Position numbers and translations under genes: made by a program
Assembly (NCBI GenBank): GCA_043798815.1
Contig: JAZDOH010000018.1
Coordinates: 1-8,564, forward strand
Source of the DNA: JAZDOH01 sp043798815
GTDB lineage: Bacteria; Patescibacteriota; Gracilibacteria; UM-FILTER-43-11
Direction: 5' to 3'
Length of the DNA stretch: 8,564 nucleotides
The notes under the pieces: generated by a model
What the model saw: the letters and a program-made list of their open reading frames with translations, nothing else
The model's database searches: none
Told to the model about the DNA's origin: nothing
Part shown: in pieces, positions 1 through 5,308 of the stretch
Position numbering within the stretch: position 1 is the first letter of the stretch
How the letters are laid out: each line of letters opens with the position of its first letter

Positions 1-408
1 GCGGCTGAAAAAGTACCGGAGGTTTTGTCGGCCATTGTTGCCGGAAAAGGCTCTCCCAAACCACAGGACGAATCGCGAGCGACTTTTTGTAAAAAAATCA
101 GCAAAGCCGACGGGCAAATAGTTTGGAGTGAACCGGCCGATCTCATCGCCCGAAAAATTCGCGCTTACGCCGGCTGGCCTGGAACGTGGACAACGTGGAA
201 TGGAAAAATCCTTAAAATCATTGAAGGCATGGCGGTGGCAGGCGCTCATCCGGCGGGACAAGCGGTGAACGTGGACGGAAAAATACTGATTGGGAGCGGA
301 AAAGGATCTTTGGAGCTTTTAACAGTTCAGCTAGAAGGTAAGAAAGCTCTACCGATCACAGAATTTTTAAAAGGATATCCGAAATTTATTGGATCTGATT
401 TTTTATAA
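1..408 (+). CDS. fmt: Methionyl-tRNA formyltransferase, C-terminal part (5' truncated by window edge)
   Basis: The frame is open from base 1 and gives 135 residues up to a TAA stop at 406-408, so the start and the catalytic formyl-transfer domain lie outside the window. The visible part is the end of the N-terminal domain and the C-terminal OB-like domain that grips the initiator tRNA. Family landmarks are the PQDESRATFCKKI segment near residues 21-33, followed by ADGQIVW, the IRAYAGWPGTWT block at about 53-64, and a terminal ITEFLKGY helix. Fmt transfers a formyl group from 10-formyl-tetrahydrofolate to Met-tRNA(fMet) in the cytoplasm, priming translation initiation. A TTG at 25 is merely an internal codon, not the start. 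No def (peptide deformylase) gene, its common partner, is visible, but the upstream side is cut off. Identification is secure from these motifs. Confidence 0.93.
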   Translation, partial: AAEKVPEVLSAIVAGKGSPKPQDESRATFCKKISKADGQIVWSEPADLIARKIRAYAGWPGTWTTWNGKILKIIEGMAVAGAHPAGQAVNVDGKILIGSGKGSLELLTVQLEGKKALPITEFLKGYPKFIGSDFL

Positions 409-440
409 ACCAGTACCTTACGACCTTCTTCGGACACTCG

Positions 441-490
441 TTGCACGATATGTACCTAATCGGTACATGATAGGTACATACGTTGTGCAA
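441..490. repeat. Long imperfect inverted repeat in the clpC leader
   Basis: Left arm 441-458 (TTGCACGATATGTACCTA) pairs with 471-490: ten matched bases inside (TATGTACCTA/TAGGTACATA), a small 2-versus-4-nt bulge, then six outer matches (TTGCAC/GTGCAA). The loop is 12 nt and itself holds another GGTACAT copy (462-468), which can pair with ATGTACC at 450-456 as a tighter 7-bp, 5-nt-loop hairpin. Two alternative hairpins are therefore possible. No T-run follows on the + strand, so it does not look like an intrinsic terminator for fmt. It lies 32 bp upstream of the clpC -10 box and may be an operator; that role is inference. Seven-base direct repeats (GGACACT) flank it at 432-438 and 493-499. 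Confidence 0.7.
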
Positions 491-498
491 AAGGACAC

Positions 499-527
499 TT
501 CCCTTTGACTCTAAAAGTCGGTATAAT
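499..527 (+). promoter_or_regulatory. Probable clpC promoter
   Basis: A perfect TATAAT lies at 522-527, about 25 bp before the clpC ATG. The hexamer at ideal 17-bp spacing is poor (TTCCCT, 499-504). A good TTGACT (505-510) is only 11 bp away, too close for ordinary sigma-70 use. A short inverted repeat GACT-N5-AGTC (507-519) fills the spacer and could be an operator half. The weak -35 would suit an activated or repressed stress promoter, but no CIRCE, CtsR or HspR consensus is present. The -10 call is good; the -35 assignment is open. Confidence 0.5.
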
Positions 528-552
528 AAAGAGGTACTAAACAAAAAATAAT

Positions 553-3207
553 ATGTCTCCTTTTGACCGATTTACCCCCAACGCCAAACAAGCTCTCAGC
601 ATTGCGGAAGAAGAATCCCGCAAGCACGGACTTCCTTACATCGGCAGCGAACATTTGCTGATCGGCTTACTTAACAACCCGCGCTCGCTCGCGTTTTCAA
701 TTCTGACCGGCGCCGGAGTTTCACTTGAAAATGTGCGGATGATTTTGAATTCTGCGTCGAACCAGGAACCCGAAGCAAAGAATGTGCAGCATGGACTTTC
801 AAGTTACCTCACCACCATCATCGAAGACGCGGTGAAGGTGGCCCATAAATACGGTCATCCGTTCGTGGGCACCGAGCATTTGCTTTACGCCTTGGTTTCA
901 CAGGAAAAATGCGCGGCCACGGTGATTTTGGAAAACATGGAAGTGAATCCCAAAGAATTCCAGCATCAAATCGAAGAAATGTTCGAGCAAATGGCCAGCG
1001 CGCGCAAAAAAGACATCAGCCAGGTCAACCATTCCCTGGATCGATTTCTGCAAGGATTGCAGGGGGCTATTTTTTCCGCAGGCCCAGCCGATTACGGCGA
1101 CGCTTACATGCACAAAGACCAAGCCATGGAACAGAATCCAGTCATGAAAAAAGATGGCGGTAAAAGCAAAACTCCCGCTCTGGACTTTTTCACTACTGAC
1201 CTCAATGCAAAATTCCGAAAAGGAGAACTCGATCCCATCATAGGCCGTGAAAAGGAAATTGAGCGCATGATACACATTTTGAACCGCAAAACAAAAAACA
1301 ATCCTTTGATTATCGGAGAATCCGGAGTTGGTAAAACCGCCCTAGCCGAAGGGTTGGCGCAGGCAATCGTGGAAGAGCGGGTGCCGGATTCGCTTCTCAA
1401 CAAACGCATTCTTGGTCTTTCATTATCCAGCGTCGTTGCAGGTACCAAATACCGCGGGGAGTTTGAAGAACGCATGAAGAGCATCATCGACGAAGCCACC
1501 CGCGTGGACAATGAGATCATTCTCTTCATCGACGAAATCCATACCCTTTCCGGAACCGGTTCCGCGGAAGGATCCATGGACGCGGCGAATTTACTCAAGC
1601 CCGCTCTTTCCCGCGGGCATTTGCAGATCATGGGTGCCACCACGATGGATGAGTACCGAAAGCATATTGAAAAAGACAAAGCCCTGGAGCGCCGATTTCA
1701 AAGTGTGGTGGTCGAAGAGCCAGACACGGAATCCTGCCAAAAGATTTTGGAAGGTTTGCGCCCCAGCTACGAAAAATTCCATAATCTCACAATCAGCGAC
1801 GGAGCTATCAAGGCAGCCATCCGGCTTTCCCAGCGCTACATCGCCGACCGCTTTTTGCCCGACAAGGCCATTGATTTGATGGATGAAGCCGCCGCGCTTA
1901 AGGGCGCTCGCTCCATGAGCAACTTGCCTTTGATCCGCACCGAAAAAGAAAAAATAAATAAAATTGAGAAAGAAATCGAAAAATGCGTGATGAACCAGCA
2001 ATACGAACAGGCTTCTAAATTGAAGTATAAAAAGGAAGCTCTTTTGAAAAAAATCGATCAGATTAAAGAGGAAGCCCAGGCCAAAACCAAACGAAGCCGC
2101 ATTGATGAGGAAGACATTGCCAAAATCGTGGCTAAAGTCACCGGTGTTCCCGTGACCAAGCTGATGAAGGATGAAAGCAGGCGCCTGACCCACTTGGAAT
2201 CGATCTTGCAGGAACACATCATCAACCAAAACGAAGCGGTGACGGAAGTCTGCAAAGCCATTCGCCGTTCCCGCGTGGGCATCTCCTCCCCTACCCGCCC
2301 CATCGGCTCCTTCATTTTCCTTGGACCTACAGGGGTTGGCAAAACGGAATTGGTTAAAACCCTGGCTCATGAGGTGTATGACAACAAAGATGCCCTGATC
2401 AAGATCGACATGAGCGAATTCATGGAGCGGCATAATGTGTCACGCTTGGTGGGCACTACGGCTGGGTATGTTGGATACGAGGAAGGCGGCCAACTGACAG
2501 AAATGGTGCGTCGCAAACCCTATTCCGTGGTGCTGTTTGATGAAATTGAAAAAGCTCATCCGGAATTTTTTAATCTGCTCCTGCAGGTGCTGGAAGACGG
2601 TTACCTGACCGACTCCAAGGGAAAAAAGGTGGATTTCCGCAATACGATCATCGTGATGACTTCGAACTTGGGCGCCAAACAACTGACGGCGGAAGCGGCC
2701 AAGATCGGATTTGCCCTTAACACCGATGCGCGCAAACAGGCCGAAGGCGACTTCAATGAAAAAAAGGAACAGGTTTTAAAAGAGCTTAAAAATACATTTC
2801 GTCCGGAATTTTTGAATCGCATCGATAAAATCATCGTCTTTAAACCATTGACTCATGAAGACATCAAGCAAATTGTCGGCCTGCAAATCAAAGCGCTAAA
2901 TGAACGATTGAAGGAACGCGAAATCACGCTGGAGCTCTCGCCGGAAGCCCTGGATCACCTGGCCAAAGTCAGTTATGACCCGGAATACGGAGCACGTCCG
3001 GTTCGCCGCAAAATCCAGGATTTGATCGAAGATCCCATTGCCGAAAAAATTCTGGGTGGCGAGTTTAAAAACGGTTCCAGCATTAAAGTGACCTACAATC
3101 AAGAACGGAATGAAATTTCTTTCATGGGATTGGCAGTCACGTTAAAAACCGAAAGGACTTCTTCTAAACCACTTAAGAAAGAGCGAGAGACGACATTACA
3201 GGCCTAG
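553..3207 (+). CDS. clpC: ClpC-type AAA+ ATPase, unfoldase subunit of the Clp protease
   Basis: This 884-residue two-ring unfoldase feeds substrates to ClpP in the cytoplasm. Two Clp_N repeats occupy residues 1-145; their conserved GSEHLL and GTEHLL segments carry Glu33 and Glu108, the positions that bind phosphoarginine in Bacillus ClpC. D1 has Walker A GESGVGKT (255-262), Walker B with Asp327-Glu328, and arginines 380-381. A short UVR-like coiled M domain (about 463-510) marks ClpC rather than ClpB. D2 has GPTGVGKT (591-598), Asp663-Glu664, sensor-1 Asn705, arginine finger Arg756 and the GARPVRR sensor 2 (813-819). IGF at 718-720 fits the ClpP-docking loop. Oddities: a linker of roughly 60 residues (about 148-208) between the N domain and D1, some 40 longer than in Bacillus ClpC, and a basic C-terminal tail. 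The ATG start has no Shine-Dalgarno at normal distance (GAGG lies 18 nt away). The last 12 nt overlap the convergent gene. No clpP, mcsB or ctsR is nearby. Confidence 0.95.
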   Translation: MSPFDRFTPNAKQALSIAEEESRKHGLPYIGSEHLLIGLLNNPRSLAFSILTGAGVSLENVRMILNSASNQEPEAKNVQHGLSSYLTTIIEDAVKVAHKYGHPFVGTEHLLYALVSQEKCAATVILENMEVNPKEFQHQIEEMFEQMASARKKDISQVNHSLDRFLQGLQGAIFSAGPADYGDAYMHKDQAMEQNPVMKKDGGKSKTPALDFFTTDLNAKFRKGELDPIIGREKEIERMIHILNRKTKNNPLIIGESGVGKTALAEGLAQAIVEERVPDSLLNKRILGLSLSSVVAGTKYRGEFEERMKSIIDEATRVDNEIILFIDEIHTLSGTGSAEGSMDAANLLKPALSRGHLQIMGATTMDEYRKHIEKDKALERRFQSVVVEEPDTESCQKILEGLRPSYEKFHNLTISDGAIKAAIRLSQRYIADRFLPDKAIDLMDEAAALKGARSMSNLPLIRTEKEKINKIEKEIEKCVMNQQYEQASKLKYKKEALLKKIDQIKEEAQAKTKRSRIDEEDIAKIVAKVTGVPVTKLMKDESRRLTHLESILQEHIINQNEAVTEVCKAIRRSRVGISSPTRPIGSFIFLGPTGVGKTELVKTLAHEVYDNKDALIKIDMSEFMERHNVSRLVGTTAGYVGYEEGGQLTEMVRRKPYSVVLFDEIEKAHPEFFNLLLQVLEDGYLTDSKGKKVDFRNTIIVMTSNLGAKQLTAEAAKIGFALNTDARKQAEGDFNEKKEQVLKELKNTFRPEFLNRIDKIIVFKPLTHEDIKQIVGLQIKALNERLKEREITLELSPEALDHLAKVSYDPEYGARPVRRKIQDLIEDPIAEKILGGEFKNGSSIKVTYNQERNEISFMGLAVTLKTERTSSKPLKKERETTLQA

Positions 3208-3735
3208 GGATTTTTTGATCGCTTCCGCCTTGGCTTCTTCTTCTTGTCGTTTGCGTTCTTCTTCTTGCTTGGCTGACATTTCTTCGGGATTTACTTTGTG
3301 CTGCCGTTCCAATTCGGCCACTTGTTCGGCGTGCTTTTTTTCCAACTCCGCGAACTTTTGCTGTTCTTCCTTAAAGATCTTGATGAGTTCGTCAATCTGG
3401 AATTGCGAGAGCTGCGGAATGGCCTCTACGATCCGGTACTTTTCATTAACCGTCAGCGAAATCGAACCTGCCAGCAATTGGATGAACTGCTTTTCATCAA
3501 ACTTGGTGTTTGGATGAGGCGGAACCTTAACCTTGGTTAAAAAATCCTGCTGCTGAGACTGATTTCCCGCATTGGCAATGAGAGAGGAAATATCCACATT
3601 CTCTTCCATAATACCGCTCAGATCTTTTCCTTGAGCGCCTTGGGCACCCTGAGCGCCCTGTTGCCCTTGCCCGCCTACAGGATTTGCTCCGGTTCCTGTG
3701 CCTTGGGGATTGGGGTTGGTATTTTGATCTGCCAT
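3196..3735 (-). CDS. Hypothetical protein: Gly/Gln-rich N-terminus, helical module, coiled-coil tail
   Basis: I do not recognise a named family. The 179 residues fall into parts: a disordered Asn/Gly/Gln-rich head (1-37) with tandem GAQ repeats, a short linker, a predicted helical module at about 80-128 (FIQLLAGSISLTVNEKYRI, then AIPQLSQFQIDELIKIF), and a highly charged Lys/Glu/Gln coiled coil to about 173. There is no signal peptide, membrane segment or catalytic motif, so it is probably cytoplasmic. The 'EKxxIxxxIPxLSxxQIDELIKIFxEE' style module resembles sequences I associate with uncharacterised CPR proteins; that resemblance is from memory and unverified. It is the last gene of the comF-SpoU run, starting 37 nt after the methyltransferase stop, and its final 12 nt overlap the 3' end of clpC. 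The ATG at 3733-3735 has no Shine-Dalgarno. A scaffold or interaction role is a guess; coding status is well supported by composition and domain order. Confidence 0.75.
   Translation of the reverse strand: MADQNTNPNPQGTGTGANPVGGQGQQGAQGAQGAQGKDLSGIMEENVDISSLIANAGNQSQQQDFLTKVKVPPHPNTKFDEKQFIQLLAGSISLTVNEKYRIVEAIPQLSQFQIDELIKIFKEEQQKFAELEKKHAEQVAELERQHKVNPEEMSAKQEEERKRQEEEAKAEAIKKSLGL
3628..3672 (-). repeat. Tandem Gly-Ala-Gln coding repeat
   Basis: Residues 22-36 of the hypothetical protein read GQGQQGAQGAQGAQG. The GCC-CAA/CAG-GGC style codon triplets recur with small synonymous changes, so this is a short in-frame 9-nt tandem repeat. Such a tract could vary in copy number between strains without breaking the frame. 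Confidence 0.7.
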
Positions 3736-3772
3736 AACAAAAAATTAAATTCGAATGGAATAGTCACTTAAA

Positions 3773-4255
3773 TCATTTTGATGCAAATGATTTGTATTTC
3801 AGGAAATAAATGGCAATTCCAAATGCCACTGAAACGTTCAGGGACTCCTTTTCCCCATGCATAGGGATTGAAACGACATGATCTGCCAATTTAAGAGTGG
3901 ATGGTTCCACTCCTTCTACCTCATTTCCAATGATCAGGCAAAAAGAATGTGGTGCTTTAAAACCCGTGATATTTCTACTGCCATTGGTTCGTTCCAAGGC
4001 GATCAGGCTGACGCCTCGTTTTTTGAGTTTTTGCAAAAGAGCAATGGGATCCGCATGGTATTCCCAGGGCAACGCTTGCTCCGCACCCAAGGCGGTTTTA
4101 CTGATGTCTTTGCGCGGCGGACATGGAGTGTATCCCGTTAAATAAATTTTGGTCACTCCAGCGCCATCCGCCGTGCGAAAAAGGGAACCCACATTGTGCA
4201 TGCTGCGGATGTTGTGGGCCAAAACGTAAACTTTTTTTGAGTTCATGCCCCTCAT
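3773..4255 (-). CDS. SpoU/TrmH-family RNA 2'-O-methyltransferase
   Basis: This is a 160-residue SPOUT methyltransferase, which would use S-adenosylmethionine to methylate a ribose 2'-OH in tRNA or rRNA. All three SpoU motifs are visible: motif 1 NIRSMHNVGSLFRTADGAG (15-33, with Asn15 and Arg27), motif 2 LIIGNEVEGV (107-116) and motif 3 IPMHGEKESLNVSVAFGIA (130-148, with Asn140), which form the trefoil-knot cofactor site. The protein is essentially only the catalytic domain: it lacks the L30e-like N-terminal domain of RlmB and the C-terminal extension of TrmH. It is close in size to TrmL, but the target base cannot be decided from sequence. Its ATG overlaps the comF stop as ATGA (4252-4255), which implies translational coupling. 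A second ATG three codons in (4244-4246) is a possible alternative start. Confidence 0.92.
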   Translation of the reverse strand: MRGMNSKKVYVLAHNIRSMHNVGSLFRTADGAGVTKIYLTGYTPCPPRKDISKTALGAEQALPWEYHADPIALLQKLKKRGVSLIALERTNGSRNITGFKAPHSFCLIIGNEVEGVEPSTLKLADHVVSIPMHGEKESLNVSVAFGIAIYFLKYKSFASK

Positions 4256-4956
4256 CTTAATTTAAAGGCCCGCGCGACGACAAGCCCATAAACCTTGGGA
4301 ATCCCCCATTGCTTGAGTATTTGAGCAGCGTTTTCCAGGGTTGCTCCTGTGGTGCACACATCGTCGACCAAAAAATAGAGAGCATCCGTTTCGAGTGTAT
4401 GCTGAACAAATTTTTTGTTCATGCACAAGGCATCCAAAAGATTTTTTTGTCGTTCTTTCTTATGAAGCTTGGCCTGCTGGGTTGTGTTTTTAATTCTTTG
4501 TAAAAATTCCAACACTTCAATTTTTTCTGGAGAATGAACCTGAATCGCCTTTGCGATCACCAAGGCCTGATTGAATCCGCGATAATTCAGCCGCTTGGGG
4601 TGGAGTGGCACAGGAATGAGTCGGATTTTGCGCCCTTTGGTCATCACAAGTTCCCCCAACTTTTCGACGATGAGTGCCGCAAAATAAACCGAAAGTTTTT
4701 GGGTAAATCGGTATTTGAACTGTTCAATCGCCGCCTGAATTTGCGGATTTTTGGCATAATCCAATCCATAAATCACGCCATCTAAGTGACAAAATTCTTT
4801 GGGCTCTGGTGACGAGTGACGAGAGCGTAAAATCTTGCGCTTCACGAAAGATTGAACACATTTTTTGCACAAGAAATCCCCCTCCGTTTTGCACGAAACA
4901 CAATGAGGGGGGAATAAAACATTCAAGAACCAACTGAAATTCCGAAATAAAGTCAT
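4252..4956 (-). CDS. comF: ComF family protein (phosphoribosyltransferase-like, competence-associated)
   Basis: From the ATG at 4954-4956 the protein has 234 residues. The N-terminal zinc finger is typical of ComF: PPHCVSC then FLCKKC supplies Cys19, Cys22, Cys30 and Cys33. The rest is a type I phosphoribosyltransferase fold: IPVPLHPKRLNYRGFNQA (114-131), a TTQQAKLHKKERQKN block (158-172), and the PRPP-binding loop VDDVCTTGAT (197-206). In studied bacteria ComF acts in the cytoplasm during natural transformation, helping imported single-stranded DNA; its enzymatic substrate is uncertain. A TTG at 4972-4974 would add six residues (240 aa), but the ATG matches usual ComF N-termini better. Neither start has a clear Shine-Dalgarno. 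It is the first gene of the leftward comF-SpoU-hypothetical run, with a plausible promoter 38 bp upstream. Confidence 0.92.
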   Translation of the reverse strand: MTLFRNFSWFLNVLFPPHCVSCKTEGDFLCKKCVQSFVKRKILRSRHSSPEPKEFCHLDGVIYGLDYAKNPQIQAAIEQFKYRFTQKLSVYFAALIVEKLGELVMTKGRKIRLIPVPLHPKRLNYRGFNQALVIAKAIQVHSPEKIEVLEFLQRIKNTTQQAKLHKKERQKNLLDALCMNKKFVQHTLETDALYFLVDDVCTTGATLENAAQILKQWGIPKVYGLVVARAFKLR

Positions 4957-4993
4957 GATTGCTTCGGGGGGCAACTGACTTAAAGGAAGTTAA

Positions 4994-5020
4994 CGTATAC
5001 TAAAACAGTATTTTCGTCAA
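4994..5020 (-). promoter_or_regulatory. Probable promoter of the comF operon
   Basis: Read on the minus strand, TTGACG (5015-5020) is followed after 15 bp by TATACG (4994-4999). The -35 is five of six to consensus; the spacer is shorter than ideal. The predicted transcript would start around 4987, giving a leader of roughly 30 nt before the comF ATG. It lies in the divergent region shared with secG. Confidence 0.45.
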
Positions 5021-5027
5021 TTGTTTC

Positions 5028-5058
5028 TTGAATCGACAAAGGAATTTTATGCTAAACT
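5028..5058 (+). promoter_or_regulatory. Possible secG promoter
   Basis: An extended -10 element TGC-TAAACT (5050-5058) lies 25 bp before the secG ATG. TTGAAT (5028-5033) is the best upstream hexamer, although its 19-bp spacing is long. The extended TG may compensate. This is a weak call based on position and partial consensus only. Confidence 0.35.
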
Positions 5059-5083
5059 CTCGAAGTCTTTTGATTAAAAAATT

Positions 5084-5305
5084 ATGAAAAACATTCTCCT
5101 CATCTCTCATGTGGTCACTTCGGTTTTGCTCATGGTTCTGATTCTCACTCAGAATAAGGAAGGCGGGCTTACCGCGGCGGTGATGGGGGCGGGACGGGGC
5201 GGTTTTAGAGCCACACGGCGGGGGGCGGAAAAAGTGATTTTTGTGGCCACCATCGTGTTTGCTTTCCTGTTTTTGGTCAACGCGCTCCTGTTCGTGTTCA
5301 TTTAA
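5084..5305 (+). CDS. secG: Preprotein translocase subunit SecG
   Basis: A 73-residue protein of usual SecG length with two membrane helices, at about residues 4-22 and 50-72. The linker carries the family signature: ILTQNKEGGL (20-29), a glycine-rich stretch (GAGRGGF) and RRGAEK just before the second helix. SecG joins SecY and SecE in the inner membrane and assists SecA-driven translocation of unfolded preproteins. The ATG follows an AT-rich leader without a Shine-Dalgarno. The stop is only 3 nt before the solute-binding protein's ATG, so the two are almost certainly co-transcribed and probably translationally linked. I regard this pairing as recurrent in CPR genomes, from memory. Short, variable SecG sequences are easily missed by annotation, but here the motif and topology agree. 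Confidence 0.88.
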   Translation: MKNILLISHVVTSVLLMVLILTQNKEGGLTAAVMGAGRGGFRATRRGAEKVIFVATIVFAFLFLVNALLFVFI

Positions 5306-5308
5306 TCT

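Noticed and set aside
504..510. TTTGACT as part of a CtsR heptamer operator before clpC
   Set aside because: CtsR sites need a tandem repeat of the heptamer; no second copy lies at the required spacing.
505..527. TTGACT paired with TATAAT as a standard sigma-70 promoter for clpC
   Set aside because: The spacing is 11 bp, far below the functional 15-19 bp, so only the -10 box was kept with confidence.
1104..1679. A 191-codon minus-strand frame inside clpC
   Set aside because: It is fully covered by the clpC D1 region, whose frame is confirmed by Walker motifs; the translation is Ser/Arg-rich with no recognisable fold.
1591..2433. A 280-codon open frame on the minus strand inside clpC
   Set aside because: It lies wholly within the conserved AAA+ coding region, its translation is rich in Phe/His/Gln from reversed Lys/Glu codons, and it shows no domain. 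It is an antisense shadow.
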